A stretch of DNA of 42,837 nucleotides from an uncultured Aquimarina sp. (GTDB lineage Bacteria; Bacteroidota; Bacteroidia; Flavobacteriales; Flavobacteriaceae): positions 1 through 42,837 of the forward strand of contig CANMKX010000033.1 of NCBI GenBank assembly GCA_947498595.1, in the 5' to 3' direction. The first letter of the stretch is position 1, and the number at the start of each line of letters is the position of its first letter. The notes below the pieces were generated by a model. The model ran no database searches and had not been told where the DNA came from. It saw only the letters and a list, made by a program, of their open reading frames with translations. This document shows, in pieces, positions 1 to 9,529 of this stretch. The translations under genes and the position numbers were made by a program.

Positions 1-86
1 GCTATCAAATTTGAAACTACCAAATCAGACCAATTAACACTATTCTTATAAACCCTTAGATCGAATTCAGGTTAATAGGTTTCTAA

Positions 87-290
87 GTGTGTAAAAAATG
101 GAGTGCTATGAATGTATTATGTGTCGAAATGGAAACGGCCGGTCTTTATTCTATTGCAGCAAAACATAAAGTAAATGCTTTAAGTATACTCACTATATCT
201 GATTCTCTTGTTACAGGAGAGCAAACTTCGGCTAATGAACGTGAATCATCATTTATCCCCATGATAGAAATTGCGTTGCAATTAACATAA
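87..290 (+). pseudogene. deoD: deoD remnant: C-terminal part of purine nucleoside phosphorylase
   Basis: The 67 residues match the last third of DeoD-type purine nucleoside phosphorylase, which is normally about 235 aa. The family signature [15 protein letters not shown] is followed by [22 protein letters not shown], the same order as in DeoD. An in-frame TAA at 84-86 lies directly before the GTG at 87, and nothing in bases 1-86 resembles the missing N-terminal two thirds (phosphate-binding loop, most of the nucleoside site). It therefore cannot encode an active enzyme unless the rest is elsewhere. Bases 1-51 are open in another frame (ending at TAA 49-51) and could be the tail of a different gene, so the break is probably a rearrangement rather than a single frameshift. 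The reading frame of the remnant is well preserved, which suggests a recent event. Confidence 0.8.
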
Positions 291-295
291 ACAGT

Positions 296-329
296 AATCC
301 CTTTAATAACTGTTATTATTAAAGGGATT
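296..329. terminator. Bidirectional rho-independent-type hairpin between deoD remnant and cobN
   Basis: A perfect 14-bp inverted repeat (arms 296-309 and 316-329, 6-nt loop) lies between the convergent ends of the deoD remnant (+) and cobN (-). The arms begin AATCCC and end GGGATT. It can serve both strands. Confidence 0.75.
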
Positions 330-338
330 GTTCTACTA

Positions 339-3300
339 CTATTCTACAATACCCTCACCTTCAAGATATAATTGCTCTAATTGCTCTTTTATTTCTTGAG
401 ATGGGTCTTTCCACATACCACGTTGTATTGCTTCTAACAAACGCTCACTCATATCTTTTAATGCCCAAGGATTATTTTGTTTAATAAATTCTTGATTTTT
501 AGTATCTAATAAATAACTCTCAGTAATTCCTTCATACATAAAGTCATCTATCAAATTGGTTGTTGCGTCATAAGCAAATAAATAATCTAATGTTGCAGCC
601 ATTTCAAAAGCTCCTTTATATCCATGTCGCTGTACTCCTTTAATCCATTTTGGATTAATTACACGAGATCTATAAACCTTTAATAATTCTTCTTTTAGTT
701 TTTTTATTTTCGGTGTTTCTGGTCTTGAATGATCTCCAAAATATATTTCTGCATCACTTCCTTTTACTGTTTTCACAGCATTGGCCAATCCTCCTTGAAA
801 TTGATAATAATCATCACTATCCAAAATATCGTGTTCACGATTGTCTTGATTTTGCATCACAATTTGCATAGCTTCTAATCGGTGTTGAAATGACTCATGT
901 GCCGAAACTCCTTTTTTTGATGTTCCATATGCATATCCACTCCAATTGATATAAACTCTAGCTAGGTCATCTTGCGTTTTCCAATTTTTCTCGTCAATTA
1001 CTGCTTGCAAACCTGCCCCATAAGCTCCTGGTTTTGATCCAAAAACACGATATAAAGCTCTTTGTGAAGCTTCGGTTACTGACAATCCAGATGTTTGCCA
1101 ATGTTCTTGTTCTTTTAAATACCGTCTACGGATAGGGTTATCTTCTAAAGGTTCGTCAAGTGTCGCAACTTTAGTTACTGCGGTATTAAATAAATTAATT
1201 ACATCTGGAAATGCATCTCTAAAAAAACCAGAAATTCGTAATGTTACATCAACTCTTGGTCTTTGTAATTGTACCAAAGGTATGATTTCAAAATCACTAA
1301 CTCTACGATTGGCATTTTTCCATAATGGTCGAACTCCCATCAAAGCAAACGCTTGAGCTATATCATCTCCACCTGTTCTCATGGTTGATGTTCCCCATAC
1401 CGAAATTCCAATAGTTTCTGGATACTCTCCATTTTCTTGCACATATCGTTCTACGACTAATTTTGCGCTTTTCTCTCCTAATCTATATGCTGTTTCTGTA
1501 GGAATTGTTCTTACGTCAACCGAATAGAAATTTTTTCCTGTAGGTAATAAATCTAAACGCCCTCTAGTAGGTGCTCCAGAAGGTCCTGATGGAACATATT
1601 TTCCATTTAAACCTTCAATTAGATGATTTACTTCGTCTGTAGTAGCTTGAATATTAGGATAAGTTTTTTCTGCTATTTGAGATAAAATAGCTTGTGTTTT
1701 GGGGTATTTGTGATCTAGATTCTCTCTCTTGTCTATGTAATTAATAACTAATTCCTTTGCTTTTTCTTCAAGTTTTTCAACTACTTGTCCTACAGTTTTG
1801 TATTCTTTATTTTCTATCGTTACGATTAAAGTTTCACTATAATCTAATGCTAAAATATTTTGTGAAATTCCAAAATCTTTCGCTAATGTTTGTGTGATTC
1901 CTTCTTGTTGATAGCTTGGTACACGATGTAATGCTATTATTAAATCTATCAACTGTTCATCAGCAGGAGGAGTTCCAAAAATATGTAAACCATCTCGTAT
2001 TTGTGCTTCTTTAAGTTCGCATAAATACCCATCTAATTTTACTAATAATTCATCCAAATCATCAGAAGCAATTCCCAAATCAACAGTTAGTTTTGTTTCT
2101 TGAACTAAATTAGCAATCTCTTTTTCCAATGCTTTAGATCGTTTTGGATCTAAGTTCGATGCTTCATAATATTCATCTACAAGATGCTCTAATTGCATAA
2201 GACTCCCATAACTTTCAGCTCTTGTCATAGGCGGAATTAAATGATCAATAATCACTGCTTGATTACGTCGCTTTGCTTGTGTTCCCTCTCCTGGATCGTT
2301 AATAATAAATGGATAAAAATGCGGCAAAGCTCCAAACAGTGCTGCTGGAAAACATGTTTCTGGATCTAAAGAAACACTCTTTCCTGGTAACCATTCTAAA
2401 TTTCCATGCTTACCTAAATGAATTACTGCATCTGCACTATAACTGTCTTGCAGCCAAAAATAATATGCTAAATATTGATATGTTGGTGCTAAGTCTGGTG
2501 AATGATATATCGCTTGTGGATCTTGATTATATCCTCTAGATGGTTGAATACTAACAAAAATATTTCCTAACATAAATCCAGAAACAATAAATGCCTCTCC
2601 AGTATAATATGGATCCGTAGTATAATCCCCCCATTGTTCTTTTACTTTTTCTTGCAATTCTACAGACATACTAGCAAAACGTTTTTCGAATGCTAATTTA
2701 GCATAGGTAATCGCATGTGGTCGTGTCATGGTTGTTTCTACTGCATTTGTAGTCATCTGTGTTACCCAATTCATAAGTTCAGTTCCGCTTTTAGGTAGCC
2801 GAGTACCTAAATTATATCCAGCAGCTGCTAATGCTTTAAAAAAGACAATACAACTTTCTGGGGTATCCAATCCTACTCCATTTGCTAATCTACTATCTTT
2901 ATTAGGGTAATTAGGTAAAATTACAGCTACTTTTTTAGCTTTATTTTCTTTCTGTTGTAATGCTATCCAATTTGCCGTTAATTCAGCCATAAACTCACAA
3001 GCTGGTAAATGCGCTTCATAGCTTAATATAGAACTATCTGTAATGGGATCTTTTATTATTTCTTTTTTAAATGAAACGGCTCTACCAATGATTCGTCCAT
3101 CAATTTCTGGTAACGCGATATTCATAGCAATATCTGTTGGTGGTAAACCAAACAAACCTTCTTTCCATACTTCTTTGCTTGCTGTCGAAAAAATGGCTTG
3201 TAATATAGGAATTCTTAATCGTTCAAATATAAAAGGTTCTCCTTCTGCAGGTTTAATTGTAAATCCAGTTGTGTTTATAATCGCATCTATACTTCTTTCA

Positions 3301-4097
3301 CCATTATTGGTAATTAACTTTTCTAAACCGATAACTAAATTAGGGTCTCGTAAATTACTGGCAAAAACTGTAATTACCTGAATTCCTTTCTTTTCTAATT
3401 CTGATGTTATAGCATGTATAGGTGCTAAATTATTAGAAAGGTAGTGAGTACGATATGCTAATACTATAGTGACTGGCTGCGTATTAGAAATCATTGTTGA
3501 TATTTCTTCTTGAGAAACTATTCCATGTATAGGTGTATACAGAAAAAGATCATCTATAATTATTGGAGCTGTAATCGCTATTTTCTTTTCGAAAAAAGTA
3601 GTTTGTATATATTCTAAAAAGTTTCGAGTGTTCTCCTTTCCTCCTTGTTGTAAATATTGTCGACATTTGTGTACAATAGATAAATCAACAGATGATAATT
3701 GCATTAATTCATAATCCGGTTCATGAGATGGTATAAAAATTACCGTATTTCCTTCTTCTTCCTGCATTTCTATCAAAGACTCCACTAAGTATTTATAATA
3801 ACTCATCCCACCTAGTAAACTACAAATAACGACTTTTGCTTTTTGGATAACTTCCTCTATATAAGTATCAATAGTAAGTTCTTGCTTAAGATATGTTAGA
3901 TTAGTCATCCGTAAAGTAGGGACATCTTTTGTAACTACTCCATCTGCTGCTAAGTAATCATTATATGCTTCGTTAAGAGTATGAATTTCGGTGTCTGCTG
4001 CACTCAAGAAAACGATATCTCCTGGTGTTTGTTCTATATAAAATATCCCGTCATCATCAGGGTTCCATCCTCCAGGAATTGTTGCTATTAAATGCAT
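339..4097 (-). CDS. cobN: Cobaltochelatase subunit CobN
   Basis: The 1252-aa product is a full-length CobN/BchH-family chelatase large subunit, which inserts cobalt into the corrin ring (hydrogenobyrinate a,c-diamide) with ATPase partners. Family landmarks are visible: an N-terminal segment with IPGGWNPDDDGIFYIEQ, a central LGKHGNLEWLPGKSVSLDPE motif, a following region with INDPGEGTQAKRR, and a C-terminal part with WGTSTMRTGGDDIAQAFALMG and WSGYAYG. The ATG is RC 4095-4097, 21 nt after the cbiA stop, so the two genes are probably one transcript. The AAA+ partner subunits (CobS/CobT or ChlI/ChlD-like) are not in the window and must be supplied elsewhere. A paralogous Mg-chelatase role is unlikely, because cbiA is adjacent and no photosynthesis genes are seen. 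Confidence 0.95.
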   Translation of the reverse strand: MHLIATIPGGWNPDDDGIFYIEQTPGDIVFLSAADTEIHTLNEAYNDYLAADGVVTKDVPTLRMTNLTYLKQELTIDTYIEEVIQKAKVVICSLLGGMSYYKYLVESLIEMQEEEGNTVIFIPSHEPDYELMQLSSVDLSIVHKCRQYLQQGGKENTRNFLEYIQTTFFEKKIAITAPIIIDDLFLYTPIHGIVSQEEISTMISNTQPVTIVLAYRTHYLSNNLAPIHAITSELEKKGIQVITVFASNLRDPNLVIGLEKLITNNGERSIDAIINTTGFTIKPAEGEPFIFERLRIPILQAIFSTASKEVWKEGLFGLPPTDIAMNIALPEIDGRIIGRAVSFKKEIIKDPITDSSILSYEAHLPACEFMAELTANWIALQQKENKAKKVAVILPNYPNKDSRLANGVGLDTPESCIVFFKALAAAGYNLGTRLPKSGTELMNWVTQMTTNAVETTMTRPHAITYAKLAFEKRFASMSVELQEKVKEQWGDYTTDPYYTGEAFIVSGFMLGNIFVSIQPSRGYNQDPQAIYHSPDLAPTYQYLAYYFWLQDSYSADAVIHLGKHGNLEWLPGKSVSLDPETCFPAALFGALPHFYPFIINDPGEGTQAKRRNQAVIIDHLIPPMTRAESYGSLMQLEHLVDEYYEASNLDPKRSKALEKEIANLVQETKLTVDLGIASDDLDELLVKLDGYLCELKEAQIRDGLHIFGTPPADEQLIDLIIALHRVPSYQQEGITQTLAKDFGISQNILALDYSETLIVTIENKEYKTVGQVVEKLEEKAKELVINYIDKRENLDHKYPKTQAILSQIAEKTYPNIQATTDEVNHLIEGLNGKYVPSGPSGAPTRGRLDLLPTGKNFYSVDVRTIPTETAYRLGEKSAKLVVERYVQENGEYPETIGISVWGTSTMRTGGDDIAQAFALMGVRPLWKNANRRVSDFEIIPLVQLQRPRVDVTLRISGFFRDAFPDVINLFNTAVTKVATLDEPLEDNPIRRRYLKEQEHWQTSGLSVTEASQRALYRVFGSKPGAYGAGLQAVIDEKNWKTQDDLARVYINWSGYAYGTSKKGVSAHESFQHRLEAMQIVMQNQDNREHDILDSDDYYQFQGGLANAVKTVKGSDAEIYFGDHSRPETPKIKKLKEELLKVYRSRVINPKWIKGVQRHGYKGAFEMAATLDYLFAYDATTNLIDDFMYEGITESYLLDTKNQEFIKQNNPWALKDMSERLLEAIQRGMWKDPSQEIKEQLEQLYLEGEGIVE

Positions 4098-4118
4098 ATT
4101 GTTTTGTTGTATTGTTAT

Positions 4119-5414
4119 CTAACTAAAATCGAATGGAGTAAAAATACCTGCTCCCCAATATAAATGCAAGTAACTTGCATATGTATTTTTATATTTAAAA
4201 ATTTTAGTATCTATTTCTTTATTTCGTGCAGTATATATTTTTGCTATTGAAGCTTTTGATGATTTTTCTATCAAACTAGAATAATGAAATTCATGGCCCC
4301 AAATTTCATGTTCGTTCCATAATACTTTGCGGTATCCTAATCTAAGTTTTTTATGCTCCATTGATGTACTATAATCAAATACTCTTGCCATCGTATATGC
4401 TTTACCATTTTCATTGATAATAGTATTTCCTAAATACATCATTCCTCCACATTCTGCCCAAATTTTAACTCCATCTTTAGCTGCTTTTTGTATTGCCTTA
4501 CACATACTTTTATTGGTGCTCAAAGCTTCTAAATATAATTCTGGATATCCTCCTGCTAAATAAATATAATCTGCTTGCGGTAATGTTGTATCGTGTATTG
4601 GACTAAAAAAAACTACTTTTCCTAATTTTTCTAATTGCCTTAAATTTTCTTGATACGTAAATGTAAAAGCTTCATCTTGTGCTATTGCGATTACCTTTGA
4701 TGGAAAATATTCAGGTTTCCCCTTTTTTTTAGGTCTTTTGATTTCTAATTCTTTTGCATATTCCAGTAATCGATCTATTACAATGTGGTTTGATATATGC
4801 GTAGCTGCATTTTCGATAACGGTGTCAAATGATGCATCTATATGTAATCCCAAATGCCTTGAAGGTATTGCTATATTTTCTTCTGGAGGTATATATCCTA
4901 AAGAAGGAATGCCAACCGTATCACATGCTTCTTTTAAAAAGGCATAATGAGATGCTGTACGTACAAAATTAAATAATACCCCTGCTATTTTTACTTCTGG
5001 ATCAAAAGTTTTTAACCCATGCAAGATTGGAGCAATAGTATATGCCATTGCTTTTGCGTTAACTATTAAAATTATAGGTAAATCTAATAGCTTTGCAATC
5101 TCTGCGGTACTCCCTTTATCTTTTACAGATCCATCAAAAAGTCCCATTACTCCTTCTACAATACTAATATCTGCTGTACTACTATAATCTGCAAATATCG
5201 TTTTTAGGTGTTTTGGAGACATCATTACCGTATCAAGATTGATACTACGCTTATGTGCAGCTGTACCATGATGAATCGTATCTATATAATCTGGTCCACA
5301 TTTAAAAGGTTGTACCTTTTTTCCTTGATTGTGTAAGTACCTACACAATCCTAAAGTAATTGTAGTTTTCCCTGAATTACTCCAAGGTGCCGCTATTACA
5401 AAGGCTTTTGGCAT
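4119..5414 (-). CDS. cbiA: Cobyrinate / hydrogenobyrinate a,c-diamide synthase (CbiA/CobB)
   Basis: The 431-aa protein has the two-domain CbiA layout and usual length. The N-terminus is a dethiobiotin-synthetase-like ATPase with the P-loop APWSNSGKTTITLGL at residues 8-22. The C-terminus is a class I glutamine amidotransferase domain with the nucleophile in WAECGGMMYLG. It amidates the a and c carboxylates of the corrin ring using glutamine and ATP, the step directly before cobalt insertion by CobN in the late-insertion pathway. It is the first gene of a cbiA-cobN pair. The upstream gap, bounded by a terminator at 5493-5530, leaves under 80 nt before the start, which is too short for a cobalamin riboswitch; no B12-box-like sequence was seen. 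Confidence 0.93.
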   Translation of the reverse strand: MPKAFVIAAPWSNSGKTTITLGLCRYLHNQGKKVQPFKCGPDYIDTIHHGTAAHKRSINLDTVMMSPKHLKTIFADYSSTADISIVEGVMGLFDGSVKDKGSTAEIAKLLDLPIILIVNAKAMAYTIAPILHGLKTFDPEVKIAGVLFNFVRTASHYAFLKEACDTVGIPSLGYIPPEENIAIPSRHLGLHIDASFDTVIENAATHISNHIVIDRLLEYAKELEIKRPKKKGKPEYFPSKVIAIAQDEAFTFTYQENLRQLEKLGKVVFFSPIHDTTLPQADYIYLAGGYPELYLEALSTNKSMCKAIQKAAKDGVKIWAECGGMMYLGNTIINENGKAYTMARVFDYSTSMEHKKLRLGYRKVLWNEHEIWGHEFHYSSLIEKSSKASIAKIYTARNKEIDTKIFKYKNTYASYLHLYWGAGIFTPFDFS

Positions 5415-5492
5415 AAGCGATATTTCTTCTTTTTTTAAGAAGTAAATATAATGGTTTTATCATTTCGTAATCTCATATGTTTTAAATAAAAA

Positions 5493-5530
5493 ATGCTTCA
5501 CATCTTTATTCAAATAAAAACGTGAAGCAT
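5493..5530. terminator. Hairpin terminator downstream of the TlpA-like redoxin gene
   Basis: Inverted repeat ATGCTTCAC (5493-5501) / GTGAAGCAT (5522-5530) has a T run after it on both strands. On the minus strand it lies just beyond the stop of the redoxin gene and before cbiA, so it separates the two transcription units. Confidence 0.75.
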
Positions 5531-5591
5531 CTTTTTTATTAATGTGTTACATGGATAATTGATGATATACTATCATCTAATTAAAACTAAA

Positions 5592-6734
5592 CTATTCTTT
5601 TTTAGATAACATTACATATTCTACTTCTATGTCTTCTTCTTGAACTATTAAACCATAAGTTCCTAAGCTTTCAATTATATCTTTTTCAGATTTTATCTCT
5701 ATAATAAAATCGTATTTCACCTCATCCACCTCGTTTATCTTAAAAGAAGTAGAAGATACATTCGACAACTCATCAAGAGTATTATTTATAGTATATGCTG
5801 TAAATATTATTTTATCATCTGCATCAGATTTTGCTGAGAATCTTTTTTCTAAAGTTTCTTCTAAAAGTGATTTATTTTGAATCGAAACTATATACGTTTT
5901 TGTTGTTTTTAATTTCGTTTTCTTCTGTAGATTTAGTTTTTGAAGGATATCTCTTTCTAACATATTTAGATCTCCTCCTTTTTCAATATTTTTATACGTT
6001 ACATCAAAGCGTTTATTTTTCAAATCTTCTGGTAGCTCTAACTGACTCTTTTTTACATTTAAAATCTCATTATAAATATCATCTAATCTATATGAACCTA
6101 ATTTAAACATGCTTGTACCTATAGCTTGTTTTAGCATTTCTGTTCCTTTAGCCTCATCTATGTCAAAATAATATTTAAGGTCTTTATCTCTAATAATATC
6201 TTTAAAACCAAGGCTTTTCTTTTCTTCTGAATTTAATTTTGTTTTCTTTTTCGAAAGAAAAGTTGACATTATTGAAGAATCAAGTTTTTTAGGTTCTCCT
6301 ATCCATTTTATGATTCCTTTTTTATCAATTAAGACTGTTAACGGATAAGCTTTTAAACCTTTGACTCCATCTCCATAATTAATTTGAGTTTTCTTTGTTA
6401 AATCAGTTACTACAATCGAATTAAAATTAATGCGCTTTAAACTTCTTTTTACCTTCTTAATTGATTCATCCGTTATGGAAATGTAATATAAATCCTCTTG
6501 ATTGAATTCTTCTTGAATTTTATTCATGTGTGGAACAGCAGCTATACAGGGTCCACACCAAGTTGCCCAAAATTCAAGTACTATATATTTTCCATTTAAA
6601 CTTTTATCAGTTGGAACATTCTCAATCCAATCTGTAATATTAATTTCAGGTGCTTTCTCTCCAACTTTTATGTTTATTTGAGCCGAAGTTTTTACAATTA
6701 TTAACAGCATAAAAATGCTAATTAGTTGTCTCAT
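5592..6734 (-). CDS. Exported TlpA-like thioredoxin-domain protein with a long C-terminal extension
   Basis: A signal peptide (about residues 1-18, ending near TSA) is followed by a redoxin domain (about 20-165) with the classical active site EFWATWCGPC, cysteines 60 and 63. It is expected to be a periplasmic or envelope thiol-disulfide oxidoreductase. The remaining ~215 residues are lysine-rich. They contain two similar blocks, each ending in a segment like the TYIVSIQNKSLLEE / YDFIIEIKSEKD stretch, and resemble the C-terminal domain attached to redoxins in some Bacteroidota rather than a second thioredoxin fold. The gene stands alone on the minus strand, with a terminator after it and AT-rich DNA before it. 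Substrate and partner are unknown. Confidence 0.8.
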   Translation of the reverse strand: MRQLISIFMLLIIVKTSAQINIKVGEKAPEINITDWIENVPTDKSLNGKYIVLEFWATWCGPCIAAVPHMNKIQEEFNQEDLYYISITDESIKKVKRSLKRINFNSIVVTDLTKKTQINYGDGVKGLKAYPLTVLIDKKGIIKWIGEPKKLDSSIMSTFLSKKKTKLNSEEKKSLGFKDIIRDKDLKYYFDIDEAKGTEMLKQAIGTSMFKLGSYRLDDIYNEILNVKKSQLELPEDLKNKRFDVTYKNIEKGGDLNMLERDILQKLNLQKKTKLKTTKTYIVSIQNKSLLEETLEKRFSAKSDADDKIIFTAYTINNTLDELSNVSSTSFKINEVDEVKYDFIIEIKSEKDIIESLGTYGLIVQEEDIEVEYVMLSKKE

Positions 6735-6916
6735 TCTTTATTTTTTATCATTATTAATTGTTAGTATTTTAAAACTTCTCCTTAACTCCTTGTTTTTAAC
6801 AAGTTAAATATAGTAATATAATTTTAAGATTTTATATATAACATTTTTCTAAGAACTTCATTCTCCACAATTTTCATTATATCTTTAATCATTTCAACAA
6901 GAGTTTTATTTAATTC

Positions 6917-7414
6917 TTATTCCTCTTTAATAATTGAATATCGATATTCGTCAAGGATTATATCATTTTTAATTATTGATTTCTTAAAAACACACTCAAA
7001 TTCAAATCCTGTTTTTTCAAGTACTCGTTGGGATGCTTTATTATGTTCAAAAACGCCTGCATAAATGCGAATTAAATCTAATTTATTAAATCCATAATCG
7101 ATAATTTTTTCTATTGCTTGCGTGACATATCCATTATTCCAAAATGGTTCTCCTAACCAATATCCTAACTCTGCACTTTTTCTGTAAATATCACTTTGAA
7201 CAGTAAGACTTATAACTCCAACGGCTAATCCTTCTATGTCTATAACAAACGTATTTTGTGGTTTTTCGGATTGACAAAGAGTTATAAATTCTCTTGCATC
7301 ATCAATCAAATAGGGACTCGGAATATAGTCTCTTAGATTATCCCATATTTTCTTATTGTTTAAAAGCTTTGCTATTTGTTCAGCATCTGTATTTTTGAAA
7401 CTTCGTATTTTCAT
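6917..7414 (-). CDS. GNAT family N-acetyltransferase (RimJ/RimL-like)
   Basis: The 165-aa product fits a single GNAT domain of the RimJ/RimL/Acetyltransf_3 type: IRSFKNTDAEQIAKLLNN at the start, ELGYWLGEPFWNNGYVTQAI in the acetyl-CoA-binding strand/loop region, and NKASQRVLEKTGFE near the C-terminus. It would transfer an acetyl group from acetyl-CoA to an amine; the acceptor (protein N-terminus, antibiotic or metabolite) cannot be deduced. It is flanked by non-coding gaps of about 180-200 bp, so it appears monocistronic. It lacks a signal peptide and should be cytoplasmic. Confidence 0.88.
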   Translation of the reverse strand: MKIRSFKNTDAEQIAKLLNNKKIWDNLRDYIPSPYLIDDAREFITLCQSEKPQNTFVIDIEGLAVGVISLTVQSDIYRKSAELGYWLGEPFWNNGYVTQAIEKIIDYGFNKLDLIRIYAGVFEHNKASQRVLEKTGFEFECVFKKSIIKNDIILDEYRYSIIKEE

Positions 7415-7612
7415 TATTTCGTATAAAGCGTCATAAGAGTTTGTATGAAATTCTTATTTATTATTAATCTGTTTAACAAAGACTAAAGATAACCAATACG
7501 ATGCGCTCTTAAAGTCATATTTTCAATTAACTATTTTCTACAAAACAAGCATTATTCATTTCAAGAAATAGAACTCATTCTAAGGATAGTTTAGTAAAAA
7601 ATTCTTCAATAT

Positions 7613-8582
7613 TTAGTTATTAGATAACGTTTTTAATACCTCAGCATTCAACCATTTGACTGAGTGCTCAGACATTTTTCTATAATTGTGACCAACATTT
7701 GCTATCGTATCAATTTTCCAATTAAAAATCCAATTCTTTTTATTCGTTAATTCTTTGTTTGCTTTATAGAAATTTGTTCCACGTTCCAATCTATGAACTC
7801 CTTGTTTCATTGCTAAATCGGTTGTTCTAAAGGTTCCTAAACTTGGATCATTATCTAATTGTCCTAATAAAATGACTAGTCTTTTTTTATAGGACTTTTG
7901 CAAATCAGATTCAAAATTTATTTCTGTGTTTTTAATACCATAAGGATATTCAAGATTTTTCTTTGGGAAGCTGTAAAATCCTGAGTTGGCAGAAATAGCT
8001 GTTCTGATTCGTGATGTAGGCATTAACATCACCATTCTATGAACAAATTGTCCTCCAGCAGAATGTCCAAAAATATCGTATTCTTTATTTGTAATATTGG
8101 TAATCGATTTTATACGGTCAAATATATTTTCTATAACTGTATATGCCCACTCTTCTTTCGGATTTTGAGTTCCAAAAAAGGTAACTAAATTTCCTTCTTG
8201 ATAATCATTGGTCGTATATTTTGAAAACTTATTTTCAAACTCTGGTACGACTACAAATAGGTTATTTTTTTCTAGCCAATGTTATCCAAGCGTCACGATA
8301 ATCTTCAGCATTTCTTCCTCCACCATGCATAACAAAAACTAATTTATTTCCGCTTCTCCATCCTTCAGGTTTATATGTAAATACTTTAATAGATTTTCTT
8401 TTACGTTGCTTGTATGCATACATTACAAAAGAATCCTCACCTTCTTTGATCTTTATATTTTTGGTAATTTCTGGACCTTTGGGCACAATATAAAGATAAA
8501 CATAGGTCACTATTGATAGAAATATTGCAGTAGAAAAAACATATAACACTATCTTTTTTAAAATTCTAAGAATCTTGTTCAC
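7613..8582 (-). pseudogene. Frameshifted membrane-anchored alpha/beta hydrolase (esterase/LpqC-like)
   Basis: Two minus-strand frames form one protein of about 320 aa. The first (8262-8582) gives an N-terminal membrane anchor and the oxyanion-hole segment FVMHGGGRNAEDYRD. It stops at TAA just after a run of seven A on the coding strand (T7 at 8265-8271 on +). Removing one A restores the frame: ARKNNLFVVVPEFE and then the nucleophile elbow DIFGHSAGGQF, running straight into the second frame, whose first ATG is at 8035. A His-containing segment GHNYRKMSEHSVKWLN near the C-terminus supplies the likely catalytic base. The rest of the sequence is intact, so this is a very recent mutation, a slippage-prone allele, or a base-calling error. 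Substrate is unknown. Confidence 0.75.
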
Positions 8583-8740
8583 TGGGATTTGTTTATTTCG
8601 AACTCGAATCTAATTTCATTTCATTATTCTTTAAATTTATTCTTCCTCAGTTGTGTATTTTAAAGGATGAATTGTGTCTAAAGTAATCTTGCAAAAATTT
8701 CTATTTACAGCGTTTATTTATCAAAATAAACACCTGCTCT

Positions 8741-9421
8741 TTAATACATCTTTTGATTGTTTTCTACTTTAAACAATTCTATATCTATCTTTCCTTCTAT
8801 TTCTGAAGCTATTTCTCTCTTACAACCCAATAAAACAGGCATATCTTCTGCTGTAGTTAAGCACCAATTTAAATTACTTTCAAAAAGACATGTATTTAAT
8901 TGAAAATCGTACATATCTTGTATTTCAAAATATTTCTCTAGTGTAATATCTTGGTATTCTTCTTGCAAATCAGCAATACAATAATCAAATTTTGTTGATT
9001 CAAAAATGAATAAATTTAATTTAGAATTTCCAGTTATTTTTTTAAATGAATCTTTTAGTTTCTCAATACTAACCTTTTCTAAACAACAAATCCTCGGATT
9101 CTCTTGAATTAAATTTATTGTTTCATGAGAATAGGGAACATCAAATTTATTTGCTAAATCTTTAATTGAAATAGGTTTGTAGAGTGCTTCATTTTTCAAT
9201 AAAACATTAAAATCTTGTTCAATCTTAACTCGTTTGTTTATATTTTCAAACGTTTCGTTTGGCGATGGATAATCATCAAAAGGAAAATTTTCTATTATTC
9301 CATAAGTCCAATGAACGATGTATTTTAGTTCAAAAAATTCTGGGACATAATGTTTTGCAAAATTCCAATTATTAGAATTCCGATTGTTATAAAATCTTTT
9401 TATATCTTTAAATGTATGCAT
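8741..9421 (-). CDS. Protein of unknown function, 226 aa
   Basis: I do not recognise this protein. It begins MHTFKDIKRFYNNRNSNNW, has no signal peptide or membrane segment, and is rich in aromatic, acidic and asparagine residues. It carries several cysteines (PRICCLEK, TCLFESNLNWCLTTAED, LLGCKRE). The block NLNWCLTTAEDMPVLLGCK resembles the C-terminal part of small cytoplasmic proteins that Flavobacteriaceae carry in accessory regions, but no function can be assigned. Length and codon use look like a genuine gene. It sits alone, with gaps of about 100-160 bp on either side. Confidence 0.6.
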   Translation of the reverse strand: MHTFKDIKRFYNNRNSNNWNFAKHYVPEFFELKYIVHWTYGIIENFPFDDYPSPNETFENINKRVKIEQDFNVLLKNEALYKPISIKDLANKFDVPYSHETINLIQENPRICCLEKVSIEKLKDSFKKITGNSKLNLFIFESTKFDYCIADLQEEYQDITLEKYFEIQDMYDFQLNTCLFESNLNWCLTTAEDMPVLLGCKREIASEIEGKIDIELFKVENNQKMY

Positions 9422-9529
9422 CTTTAAACCATATATAATATAGCTTTAAATATAGTCTTTACTTAAATGCTATTTAGCAATCATCATGCATTAAAAACTC
9501 ATAAATATTACTCCTCTTTAGCGTATTTA

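Noticed and set aside
2309..3381. Several plus-strand open frames opposite cobN
   Set aside because: They are antisense shadows of a strongly conserved coding sequence.
5415..5590. Possible cobalamin riboswitch before cbiA
   Set aside because: Less than 80 nt lie between the terminator and the start codon, and no B12-box-like sequence is visible.
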